From: Chitinophagaceae bacterium
GTDB lineage: Bacteria > Bacteroidota > Bacteroidia > Chitinophagales > Chitinophagaceae
Direction: 5' to 3'
NCBI GenBank assembly: GCA_004173235.1
Contig: SEAC01000027.1
Coordinates: 58,925 to 122,924, forward strand
Length of the DNA stretch: 64,000 nucleotides
Shown here: one piece after another, positions 23,261 through 30,156 of the stretch
Layout of the letters: each line of letters opens with the position of its first letter
Numbering within the stretch: position 1 is the stretch's first letter
Notes under the pieces: generated by a model
Told to the model about the DNA's origin: nothing
What the model saw: the letters and a program-made list of their open reading frames with translations, nothing else
The model's database searches: none
Made by a program: the position numbers and the translations under genes

Positions 23261-23264
23261 TGTG

Positions 23265-23272
23265 CAAAGGTA
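23265..23272 (-). promoter_or_regulatory. -7 element immediately before the AraC gene
   Basis: The minus strand has TACCTTTG, an exact TAnnTTTG, separated from ATG 23260 by only 4 nt. Transcription would begin at about the start codon. Confidence 0.5.
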
Positions 23273-23337
23273 CCCTGATTAGTACCGCCTGTTGTGTGAC
23301 GAATCCGGGTGTTTCCGGTACTTTTTACTGATCCTCG

Positions 23338-23913
23338 TCATTTCATGAGCTGCTTTCGGATGCGGCTCAGCGACTCGGGCTTGATGCCGAGGTACGACGC
23401 GATCTGCCGCTGCGGAACGCGCTGCTCCAATTGCGGAAAGCGGTCGCGGAAGCGGCGGTAACGTTCCTCGGCGCTATCGCTCATAGAAGCCACCACGCGT
23501 TCCTGCAACGCCACGAAAGCCCGCTGGAGCAGTAGTCGGAAGAAGCGGTCGAACTTTGGCACCCGTTCGAGCAGTGTTTCCCAGGCTGCCTTATCGAGGT
23601 ACAGCACTTCACTGTCTTCGAGGGCGTCGATGGCCAGGCGTGCCGGCGTTTGCGTCAGAAACGAATTCATGTCCCCGATCCACCAATCCTCCACGGCAAA
23701 CTGCAGCACATGCTCACCTCCCTTTGCATCGATCGTGTAAGCACGCAGGCAGCCGCTCGTCACGAAATACTCGTTGCGGCATACGTCGCCTTCCTGCAAC
23801 AGGTACTGGCGCTTGCGGAGCGTCTTCCGTTGTAGCAGCGACACGAAGTAGGCCTGCTCTTCGGCATCCAGCTGCACGCGGCTGTTGATGTTGGAGAGGA
23901 TGCGTTCGTACAT
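23338..23913 (-). CDS. Crp/Fnr-family transcriptional regulator
   Basis: The protein has 191 residues: a cyclic-nucleotide-binding beta-roll (about 15-125; LLQEGDVCRNEYFVTSGCLR) and a compact C-terminal HTH (RQIASYLGIKPESLSRIRKQL). It lacks the FNR cysteine cluster and the classical cAMP-binding PRRSA motif. It therefore resembles the short Bacteroidota Crp-like regulators of unknown ligand. It is monocistronic. A 64-bp octamer array lies 13 bp upstream, where its promoter should be. Confidence 0.9.
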   Translation of the reverse strand: MYERILSNINSRVQLDAEEQAYFVSLLQRKTLRKRQYLLQEGDVCRNEYFVTSGCLRAYTIDAKGGEHVLQFAVEDWWIGDMNSFLTQTPARLAIDALEDSEVLYLDKAAWETLLERVPKFDRFFRLLLQRAFVALQERVVASMSDSAEERYRRFRDRFPQLEQRVPQRQIASYLGIKPESLSRIRKQLMK

Positions 23914-23926
23914 GGGAAGAAATAGA

Positions 23927-23990
23927 GTTGAGGGGTTGAAAGGTTGAGGAGTTAAAGGGTTAAGTAGTTAACGAGTTGGAGGGGGTGAGG
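23927..23990. repeat. Eight-unit octamer tandem array upstream of the Crp/Fnr gene
   Basis: The 64 bp split exactly into eight 8-bp words: GTTGAGGG, GTTGAAAG, GTTGAGGA, GTTAAAGG, GTTAAGTA, GTTAACGA, GTTGGAGG, GGGTGAGG. Units 1-7 all begin with GTT. There are no spacers, so it is not a CRISPR. It lies in the promoter/leader position of the Crp/Fnr gene. Confidence 0.8.
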
Positions 23991-24004
23991 ACTGACGGTG
24001 GTGG

Positions 24005-24033
24005 CAAAAAAAAGAGCCGGTTTCCCAGGCTCT
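24005..24033 (-). terminator. Terminator of the superoxide dismutase gene
   Basis: The minus strand has an AGAGCC / GGCTCT stem with a 9-nt loop, followed by eight T. It lies 27 nt past the stop. Confidence 0.8.
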
Positions 24034-24059
24034 AACGAATGAACTACTAAACCAATATA

Positions 24060-24662
24060 CTATTTACCGAAAAGTTCGCTCACCTTGTTCCAGTTGACCA
24101 CGCTCCAGAAAGCGGCGAGGTACTCGGGGCGGCGGTTTTGATACTTGAGGTAGTAGGCGTGCTCCCAAACGTCGCAACCGAGCAGCGGCGTGCCTTTTAC
24201 TTCGGCAACTTCCATCAGTGGGTTGTCCTGGTTGGGGGTAGACGTTACGTCCAGCGAGCCGTCTTCTTTCTTGATCAGCCAGGCCCAGCCGGAGCCGAAG
24301 CGCGTTGCGCCAGCAGTGTTGAACTTCTCTTTGAACGCATCGAAGGAGCCGAACGATTTGGTAATCGCTTCAGCGAGTGCGCCTGTCGGTTGTCCGCCGG
24401 CGTTAGGTCCGATCACCGTCCAGAAGAACGAGTGGTTCCAGTGGCCGCCACCATTATTGCGTACGGCGGGCGAGATGGAGCCTGCATTGCGCACCAGCTC
24501 CTCGAGGCTTTTATTCTCGTGTTCGGTGCCGGCGATGGCCTTGTTGAGATTGTCTACATAAGCCTGGTGGTGCTTACCATGGTGGATCTGCATGGTTTGC
24601 GTATCGATATGTGGTTCCAGTGCATCGTGTGCATAGGGAAGTGCAGGAAGAGTAAATGCCAT
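24060..24662 (-). CDS. sodA: Superoxide dismutase, Mn/Fe type
   Basis: The protein has 200 residues from ATG 24662; upstream codons to 24692 are not conserved. Metal ligands lie in [20 protein letters not shown] and [19 protein letters not shown]. The GGH..HSFFW context and the Gln of NQDNPL favour manganese use, though cambialistic enzymes exist. There is no signal peptide, so it is cytoplasmic. It is monocistronic, with a TACATTTG -7 element 18 nt upstream and a strong terminator. Confidence 0.95.
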   Translation of the reverse strand: MAFTLPALPYAHDALEPHIDTQTMQIHHGKHHQAYVDNLNKAIAGTEHENKSLEELVRNAGSISPAVRNNGGGHWNHSFFWTVIGPNAGGQPTGALAEAITKSFGSFDAFKEKFNTAGATRFGSGWAWLIKKEDGSLDVTSTPNQDNPLMEVAEVKGTPLLGCDVWEHAYYLKYQNRRPEYLAAFWSVVNWNKVSELFGK

Positions 24663-24680
24663 AACAAATGATTTTGGTAC

Positions 24681-24688
24681 CAAATGTA
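24681..24688 (-). promoter_or_regulatory. -7 element of the superoxide dismutase gene
   Basis: The minus strand has TACATTTG (exact TAnnTTTG), 18 nt before ATG 24662. Confidence 0.45.
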
Positions 24689-24778
24689 ACACAGGACCAG
24701 AAAGGAAATGAGCGGGAAGATGGAAGTGAGAAGCAGGAAGTCATCTTGAGGATACATTCATCCCGGATGCAGAACCCG

Positions 24779-25216
24779 CTAGCGCCTCCGCGCGAAGAAC
24801 TCCCGCATCAATGCGCGGCAGTCCTCGGCAAGCACGCCGTACTCGACCACCGTTTTCGGGTGGAAGGGCGATGTGCTTCCCGTCACGCGGCGGTGGCCGT
24901 TCTTCTCATCGGTTGTGCCAAATACGATCCGCCCGATCTTGCTCCAGTACAGCGCTCCCGCGCACATCAGGCAGGGCTCTACCGTTACATAAAGCGTCGC
25001 CTCGGGCAGGTACTTTGAGCCCAGGAACGAAAAAGCGGACGTGAGCGCGATGATCTCGGCATGCGCCGTGCAGTCGTTGAGGCGCTCCACCTGGTTGTAT
25101 CCGCGCGCGATCACCTTCCCGCCCAGCACCACCACTGCGCCCACGGGCACTTCTTCGTCGTCGAAGGCGCACTGCGCCTGGGCAAGTGCCTGCCGCATGA
25201 AGTATTCATCGGTCAT
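24779..25216 (-). CDS. tadA: tRNA-specific adenosine deaminase (nucleoside deaminase family)
   Basis: The protein has 145 residues from ATG 25216. The zinc deaminase signature is HAE (His52-Glu54) and PCLMC (Cys82, Cys85). N-terminal FMRQALAQAQCAF and VPVGAVVV are typical of TadA, which makes inosine at the wobble position of tRNA-Arg(ACG). A guanine-deaminase-like paralogue cannot be fully excluded. It lies downstream of the LtaS-like gene, separated by a large inverted repeat. Confidence 0.88.
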   Translation of the reverse strand: MTDEYFMRQALAQAQCAFDDEEVPVGAVVVLGGKVIARGYNQVERLNDCTAHAEIIALTSAFSFLGSKYLPEATLYVTVEPCLMCAGALYWSKIGRIVFGTTDEKNGHRRVTGSTSPFHPKTVVEYGVLAEDCRALMREFFARRR

Positions 25217-25244
25217 GAAACGAAAGTAAGCAGCATTTTGATGC

Positions 25245-25373
25245 GAGAAAGAACGCCGATCCACCTACGGTGGATACGCAGATCATTATGATTGATTAGA
25301 TTGCTGGCGCGCACGTACTTCACGAAAGCATCTGCGCTAATCATAAAAATCATAAGCAATCTGCGTTCTTTCT
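25245..25373. repeat. Long imperfect inverted repeat between the LtaS-like gene and tadA
   Basis: The outer ends are GAGAAAGAACGC-GAT on the left (from 25245) and its inverse on the right (to 25373). Shared inner words ATTATGATT and GCAGAT follow. A 17-nt mini-hairpin (ATCCACC / GGTGGAT) interrupts the left arm. It lies about 25 bp past the LtaS-like stop and could act as a transcript end. Confidence 0.6.
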
Positions 25374-25397
25374 CTAAAGCCGCATCGCGGCACGGGT

Positions 25398-27368
25398 TTA
25401 CCGCTTCACATACGCCTTCTTGTTGTTCAGCAGCATCCACCGAGCGGTTTCATAAAAGCCCTGCGTGGCCGGACCGAGCTCGGCACGGAGGCGATCGCGC
25501 TGCTGCGGTGTAGGTTGCGGCATGCCCGGGAGCGGGCTCAGCTCGTCTTTCTGAAGCTGCAGGTTGCGCGTGTAGTAAAAGGAATCCGTAACCATCCCGA
25601 TTTGAAAACCGTCGTGGTAAATGATGAAGGCGTAGTCGCGGCTCTTCGGACCGAGGAGGTCGCGGCCGAGCGTGCTGTTGGTGTAGGGAATGCCCGCAAG
25701 ACCGGCGGCAGTGGGTAGCACGTCGATCTGCGAAACCACTTCGTGGCGGCGCTGCGCCGGAATAAGCTTTGGTGCGTAGTAGAGCAGCGGCACATGTTCA
25801 TCCGTCAAACGGAGCCGGTCCCAGTCGGCGCCATAGATCGCCGTAGCGTCACCCGAAACACCGTGGTCGCCCACAAAAACGAAGATCGTATTGTCGAAGT
25901 ACGCACGCTTCCGCGCCGCTTCCATGAACACCTGGATGCAATAGTCGGAATAGCGGAAGGCATTGAACTCCGCCTCGGATTCGAACCCGTATTTCTTCAG
26001 TGTATCCAATGGCACCTGCAGCAACTGGAAACCGCTTTCACCGGGAGGAATGGTGAAGGGACGATGATTGTCGGCTGTCTGGATGATGGCAAAGAAGGGA
26101 TCGGTCTGTCGCGACAGCATTTCATCCGCTTCCAGGAAAAGATCCTTGTCCGAAATGCCCCAAACATTTACCGGGTCGTTCTTGAACTGCCCTTCGGTGA
26201 TCATTTGCACACCATCAATATTCTGCACAAGGCCTTTAAAGTTGTTGAAGCCGGGATCGCCACCGAGGAAGTAGAACTTTTCGTATCCGTTGAAATCGTT
26301 GACGATGCTATGCTGGTCGAGCGCTTCCGGATTGCGGGTAGAAAACTTGGACAGCTGCACGTCGGGGATGCCGGTGAGCGTTGCAAAAAGCCCGCGTGCC
26401 GTGGAGAAGTGCGGCGAGAAGCAGCGGTCGAACAGGAGCCCCTGCTGCGCCAGGCCGGCAACATACGGGGTGGTGTTGAGCGGGTTGCCGCTGAGGCTGC
26501 TCTTGTACATGCTGAACGACTCGCATACCACGAGCACAACATTCGGTCGCTTGCTTCCCGTAGCGGCTACGGGGCGTTGATAATAGAAGCCGTCGCTGTT
26601 GAGCCCCATCCACTGCTTCATCGCAGGGAATGCCGCGCGCGCTTCATTCTCGTTGGGTTGCGGCTTGCGAAAGCGAAGTGTGGTAAAGAAATTCTGCAGC
26701 GGATTGAGTGCGAGAAAGGCGCGGAACGAATCGTGCAATCCGAATGCGGCCTTCCATTGTAGCGGCTGCGCCGTGGGACTTCCATACAGAAAAAATCCAA
26801 GCACGAACATCCCTGCGAAGAACCATTTGCGGCGGTACGGTATGCCGCGGCCATCGGTGCGCGACACCACGTAGAAGTGCGTGCGCCAAAAGATCCAGCG
26901 GAGAAAAAGCACGGCGACAACTAGTCCGCCCACCATCCATACGATGGGATACGATTGCCAAAGCATCCGTGCAGATATCTTCGCATCTTCTGCAAAGTTG
27001 AGCGCCGAAGCACCCAGCCGGTTTTGGTTATAGGCAAAGCAACCGAAGTCGGCAGCAAAGAAGAACACGATGAAAAAGGTCATTGCCGCGAGGTACCAGG
27101 TCCACAACTTCTTGTTGCGCTCGGCATAAAAAGGCGATAGGCGGGGCCACAGGCTCAGCACCACAACGGGTAGCAGCACCATTGAAATCCAGCGGAGGTC
27201 GTAGCGAAGCCCGAGGAAAAACGAAGGCAGCAGGTTATGAATGGACTCCGACGCCGGCTTGAACAGCAGGAGCATCAGCGCCCGCATGCCGGTAAACAGC
27301 ACGAGGTAGATGAAGAGGAGGTTGATGACCCAGAGGAGGGTTTTTGGTAAACGGGTTTTTGCGAGCAT
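25398..27368 (-). CDS. LtaS-like sulfatase-domain membrane enzyme
   Basis: The protein has 656 residues from ATG 27368. An N-terminal half with five transmembrane helices (about 10-230) is followed by an extracytoplasmic alkaline-phosphatase/sulfatase-fold domain (about 255-620). It carries NVVLVVCESFSMYKSS with a metal-binding Glu. FSPHFSTARGLFATLTG holds the probable catalytic Thr, and VFVGDHGVSG provides further metal ligands. Relatives include lipoteichoic acid synthase and phosphoethanolamine or phosphoglycerol transferases. Gram-negative bacteria have no LTA, so transfer of a phospho-head-group to a lipid or glycan at the inner membrane is more likely. Confidence 0.88.
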   Translation of the reverse strand: MLAKTRLPKTLLWVINLLFIYLVLFTGMRALMLLLFKPASESIHNLLPSFFLGLRYDLRWISMVLLPVVVLSLWPRLSPFYAERNKKLWTWYLAAMTFFIVFFFAADFGCFAYNQNRLGASALNFAEDAKISARMLWQSYPIVWMVGGLVVAVLFLRWIFWRTHFYVVSRTDGRGIPYRRKWFFAGMFVLGFFLYGSPTAQPLQWKAAFGLHDSFRAFLALNPLQNFFTTLRFRKPQPNENEARAAFPAMKQWMGLNSDGFYYQRPVAATGSKRPNVVLVVCESFSMYKSSLSGNPLNTTPYVAGLAQQGLLFDRCFSPHFSTARGLFATLTGIPDVQLSKFSTRNPEALDQHSIVNDFNGYEKFYFLGGDPGFNNFKGLVQNIDGVQMITEGQFKNDPVNVWGISDKDLFLEADEMLSRQTDPFFAIIQTADNHRPFTIPPGESGFQLLQVPLDTLKKYGFESEAEFNAFRYSDYCIQVFMEAARKRAYFDNTIFVFVGDHGVSGDATAIYGADWDRLRLTDEHVPLLYYAPKLIPAQRRHEVVSQIDVLPTAAGLAGIPYTNSTLGRDLLGPKSRDYAFIIYHDGFQIGMVTDSFYYTRNLQLQKDELSPLPGMPQPTPQQRDRLRAELGPATQGFYETARWMLLNNKKAYVKR

Positions 27369-27538
27369 GGCGCGGGTCAGCTTGAGGTGCAAAATTGACG
27401 TTTTCCAGGGTAGTATTGGAGGAAATACGGTAGAGCGGCAAATTTCCGCGCCCGTTGCGGCAGAGCAGTGGCGCACGCGTGGCCGGGTCTTTGTACAAAA
27501 ACAGGTAGCTTTACCGCAGCTATAACACTGGTCCTTAG

Positions 27539-28843
27539 ATGGAAATATTCATATTGCTGGGATTGATTTTGTTGAATGGATTGTTCGTGATGTCGGAGAT
27601 CGCGCTGGTCTCGGCCCGGAAACCACGCCTTGAGGCAGCTGCCGAAAAAGGAGACGCCCGCGCCCGCACTGCCCTTGACCTTTCCCAGAACCCCGAAGTA
27701 TTCCTTTCCGCCGCGCAGATCGGCATTACCGTGATCGCGATCCTTACAGGTCTTTACTCGGGCGAGAAATTCGGGCACTACCTGCAGCCCTTCCTGGATC
27801 GCTTCGATGTGCTTCGGCCCTATGCCAAGGGGATTTCCACCACGGTGGTGGTCATCATCGTTACGTTCCTGTCCATCGTCTTCGGCGAGCTCATCCCCAA
27901 GCGCATCGGCCTGCAGCGCGCTGAGGCCATCGCTAAACTGATGGCCAAGCCGATGCGGATCTTCGCGAGCATCACTCATCCTTTCGTGTGGCTGCTCAAC
28001 AAAACATCCAACGGCTTCTTCAAACTGTTCAAGATCCGCACGGTTTCGGATGAGACGGTAACGGAAGAAGAAATCAAAGCGATCATCACCGAAGGCACCG
28101 AAGCGGGCACCATCGAAGAAGAAGAGCGCGAGATGATCGAACGCATCTTCCACCTCGGCGACCGCAACATCACCTCGCTGATGACGCACCGCAGCGATAT
28201 CACCTGGTTCGACCTTACCGACAACGAATTGCTCGTGCGCGACCGCATCATCGCCGAGCCGCATTCCATCTACCCCGTTTGCGAAGGCGACATCGACAAC
28301 ATGAAAGGCATCGTGTCCATCAAGGACCTGTACGTAGCGGCAGATCTTTCCAACCTGGAAAACCTGCGCACGCTGATGAAGCCTGCGCTCTTCGTGCCCA
28401 ACAACAATTCGGCCTACCAGGTAATGGAGAAGCTGCGCGTGACCAAGAATTACGCAGCGTTCATTGTAGATGAATATGGATCCGTGCTGGGCATGATCAC
28501 GCTGAGCGACATCATGGAAGCCATCATCGGCGACCTTCCCGAAATGGGCGACGAAGCCGACTACGAGATCATGGCCCGCGAGGACGGCACCTTCCTGATC
28601 GACGCGCAGATCAACTTCTACGACTTCCTCTCCTACTTCGACAAAACGGATTTCCTCGATGATGAATTCCAGTTCGATACACTTGCAGGCTGCATCCTCC
28701 ACGAACTCGAGCGCATCCCGCACACCGGCGACAAGCTGGAGTGGCGCGGCTTTGAAATCGAGATCATCGACATGGACGGCCACCGCATCGACAAGGTGCT
28801 GGTGAAGCCCGAGGCGGGCAGCGGAGACGAGGACGGCGAGTGA
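27539..28843 (+). CDS. CNNM/CorC-type transporter with CBS pair ('hemolysin family')
   Basis: The protein has 434 residues. An N-terminal CNNM (DUF21) domain with three to four TM helices spans about 1-195, including GLFVMSEIALVSARKPRLE and FGELIPKRIGLQRAE. A CBS pair (about 215-340) and a CorC_HlyC domain (about 350-430; YDFLSYFDKTDFLDDEFQFD) follow. Homologues take part in Mg2+ or Co2+ efflux and homeostasis. The hemolysin label is historical. Confidence 0.92.
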   Translation: MEIFILLGLILLNGLFVMSEIALVSARKPRLEAAAEKGDARARTALDLSQNPEVFLSAAQIGITVIAILTGLYSGEKFGHYLQPFLDRFDVLRPYAKGISTTVVVIIVTFLSIVFGELIPKRIGLQRAEAIAKLMAKPMRIFASITHPFVWLLNKTSNGFFKLFKIRTVSDETVTEEEIKAIITEGTEAGTIEEEEREMIERIFHLGDRNITSLMTHRSDITWFDLTDNELLVRDRIIAEPHSIYPVCEGDIDNMKGIVSIKDLYVAADLSNLENLRTLMKPALFVPNNNSAYQVMEKLRVTKNYAAFIVDEYGSVLGMITLSDIMEAIIGDLPEMGDEADYEIMAREDGTFLIDAQINFYDFLSYFDKTDFLDDEFQFDTLAGCILHELERIPHTGDKLEWRGFEIEIIDMDGHRIDKVLVKPEAGSGDEDGE

Positions 28844-28917
28844 GACGCACGTTACCAGGCTTTGGTCAAACTTCGCGAAACGTTGCACACTTCGAAACCA
28901 GCAGCGTTTATACTGTT

Positions 28918-28975
28918 CCTTTTCCGTGAATTCCGTGTATTCCGTCTATTATGTGTCTTCCGTGAATTCCGTGCG
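28918..28975. repeat. Nonamer tandem array between convergent genes
   Basis: Words of 9 bp are TTCCGTGAA, TTCCGTGTA, TTCCGTCTA, TTATGTGTC, TTCCGTGAA, TTCCGTG. The array fills most of the space between the CNNM gene (+) and DUF6702 (-) and ends 5 bp before the DUF6702 stop. Confidence 0.75.
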
Positions 28976-28980
28976 CCTTC

Positions 28981-29472
28981 CTAAAACTGGAAGCTCACAT
29001 CCTTCTTCGGATAATCGAGCTTGGTGCTCTGGCGCTTGCCATTGACCACTACGTGCACCAGGTTGATTTCTTTATCCGAGAAATCATAGAGCAGCGAATT
29101 CTGAACGTCTACCTTTCGCGGTGCGGCCGTTACTGCGGCCACTTCGAAATAACAATAGACGGCTTCCTTGTCTTTTTCAAAACCGAGGTAGTGCAGCTGT
29201 TGCGGCCTGCCGTCTATGGAAAGGGAGAGGTTCTTCTGCACGTACGCTGCAACGAGCTTGTCGTTTTGCGCGTGTTGCGCATCGGCACCGAGGTCGAGGG
29301 TTTTGCTGCCGCCGCGGCGCAGCACTTCTTCGAGGTCTTCTGCAAACAGCTTGCAGCTTACTTCCACCTGCTTCTCGCGCGCGTTGTGCGTGATCTCGGT
29401 AACGCTGATATAGAAGGGATGAAAGAAAGAGGCCAAGACGGGAAGCAGCCACTTAAACGACAGAAACACCAT
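28981..29472 (-). CDS. DUF6702-family protein
   Basis: The protein has 163 residues with a hydrophobic N-terminus (signal or anchor) and then HPFYISVTEITHNAREKQVEVS, a beta-rich domain with KLFAEDLEEVL. I recognise the pattern as DUF6702, a small exported Bacteroidota family of unknown function. It is divergent from the HupE/UreJ gene, with an M1 peptidase beyond. I recall this trio as recurrent in the phylum, which suggests a common process. Confidence 0.75.
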   Translation of the reverse strand: MVFLSFKWLLPVLASFFHPFYISVTEITHNAREKQVEVSCKLFAEDLEEVLRRGGSKTLDLGADAQHAQNDKLVAAYVQKNLSLSIDGRPQQLHYLGFEKDKEAVYCYFEVAAVTAAPRKVDVQNSLLYDFSDKEINLVHVVVNGKRQSTKLDYPKKDVSFQF

Positions 29473-29485
29473 TGACGGATTATTT

Positions 29486-29515
29486 TTGCTCCCTGCAAAA
29501 CTCTGGATTATTTTG
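29486..29515 (+). promoter_or_regulatory. Promoter of the HupE/UreJ gene
   Basis: TTG (29486-29488), 20 nt, then TATTTTG (29509-29515), close to the TTG/TAnnTTTG consensus (one T short). The predicted 5' UTR is about 35 nt. Confidence 0.5.
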
Positions 29516-29556
29516 TTGCGCGCCGATCAAAAAACGTTAAAAGGCGGCTTTTGTAC

Positions 29557-30132
29557 ATGAGCGACTTCGGCTTTTATTTCCGCTTAGGCTGGGAACACAT
29601 CATGAGCATCGATGCGCTCGACCACCTGCTTTTCGTGTGGGTGCTTGCCGCCATCTATCTCATCGGCGACTGGCGCAAAGTGCTCGTGCTGGTTACCGCA
29701 TTCACGATAGGACATTCGATCACGCTCGCGCTCAGCACGCTCAACATCGTGCAGGTGCCTTCCAACTGGACGGAGTTTCTCATTCCCTGCACCATCGTAT
29801 TCACTGCCGTGGCCAACCTGCTGCGCCGCGACCTGCGTCCGAAGATGATGCAGCTGAACTACGCGCTGGCATTGCTTTTCGGGCTCGTGCATGGCCTCGG
29901 CTTTGCAAACACCCTTCGCTTCGTGCTGGTGCAGGGACAGAGCCTCGGCTGGGGACTGTTTGGATTCAACGTTGGATTGGAAGCGGGCCAGATCGTGGTG
30001 GTGACGGGCGTGCTGCTGCTTGCATGGGTCGTGGTGGAACGCTTGCGGGTGCCGCGTCGCGAGTGGGTGGTCTTTGTGTCGGCAGCGGTTTTTGGTTTAG
30101 CTTTGAAGATGGCGCTGGAGCGCTTACCCTAA
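29557..30132 (+). CDS. HupE/UreJ-like membrane protein
   Basis: The protein has 191 residues from ATG 29557 (a TTG at 29551 is the only other start). It begins with FRLGWEHIMSIDALDHLLFV, then six predicted TM helices with TAFTIGHSITLALS and FGLVHGLGFA. The HxxxxxxxDH and GHS motifs recall metal (Ni/Co) transporters of the HupE/UreJ group. No hydrogenase or urease genes are nearby, so the substrate is open. An M1 peptidase starts 24 bp downstream and is probably cotranscribed. Confidence 0.83.
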   Translation: MSDFGFYFRLGWEHIMSIDALDHLLFVWVLAAIYLIGDWRKVLVLVTAFTIGHSITLALSTLNIVQVPSNWTEFLIPCTIVFTAVANLLRRDLRPKMMQLNYALALLFGLVHGLGFANTLRFVLVQGQSLGWGLFGFNVGLEAGQIVVVTGVLLLAWVVVERLRVPRREWVVFVSAAVFGLALKMALERLP

Positions 30133-30156
30133 TCACATAAATAACACAACAACGAA

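Noticed and set aside
23927..23990. Possible CRISPR array
   Set aside because: Units are 8 bp, degenerate and contiguous, with no spacers and no cas genes in the window.
25398..27368. Lipoteichoic acid synthase in the strict sense
   Set aside because: The fold matches, but all other evidence indicates a Gram-negative Bacteroidota, which lacks lipoteichoic acid, so only the broader family is named.
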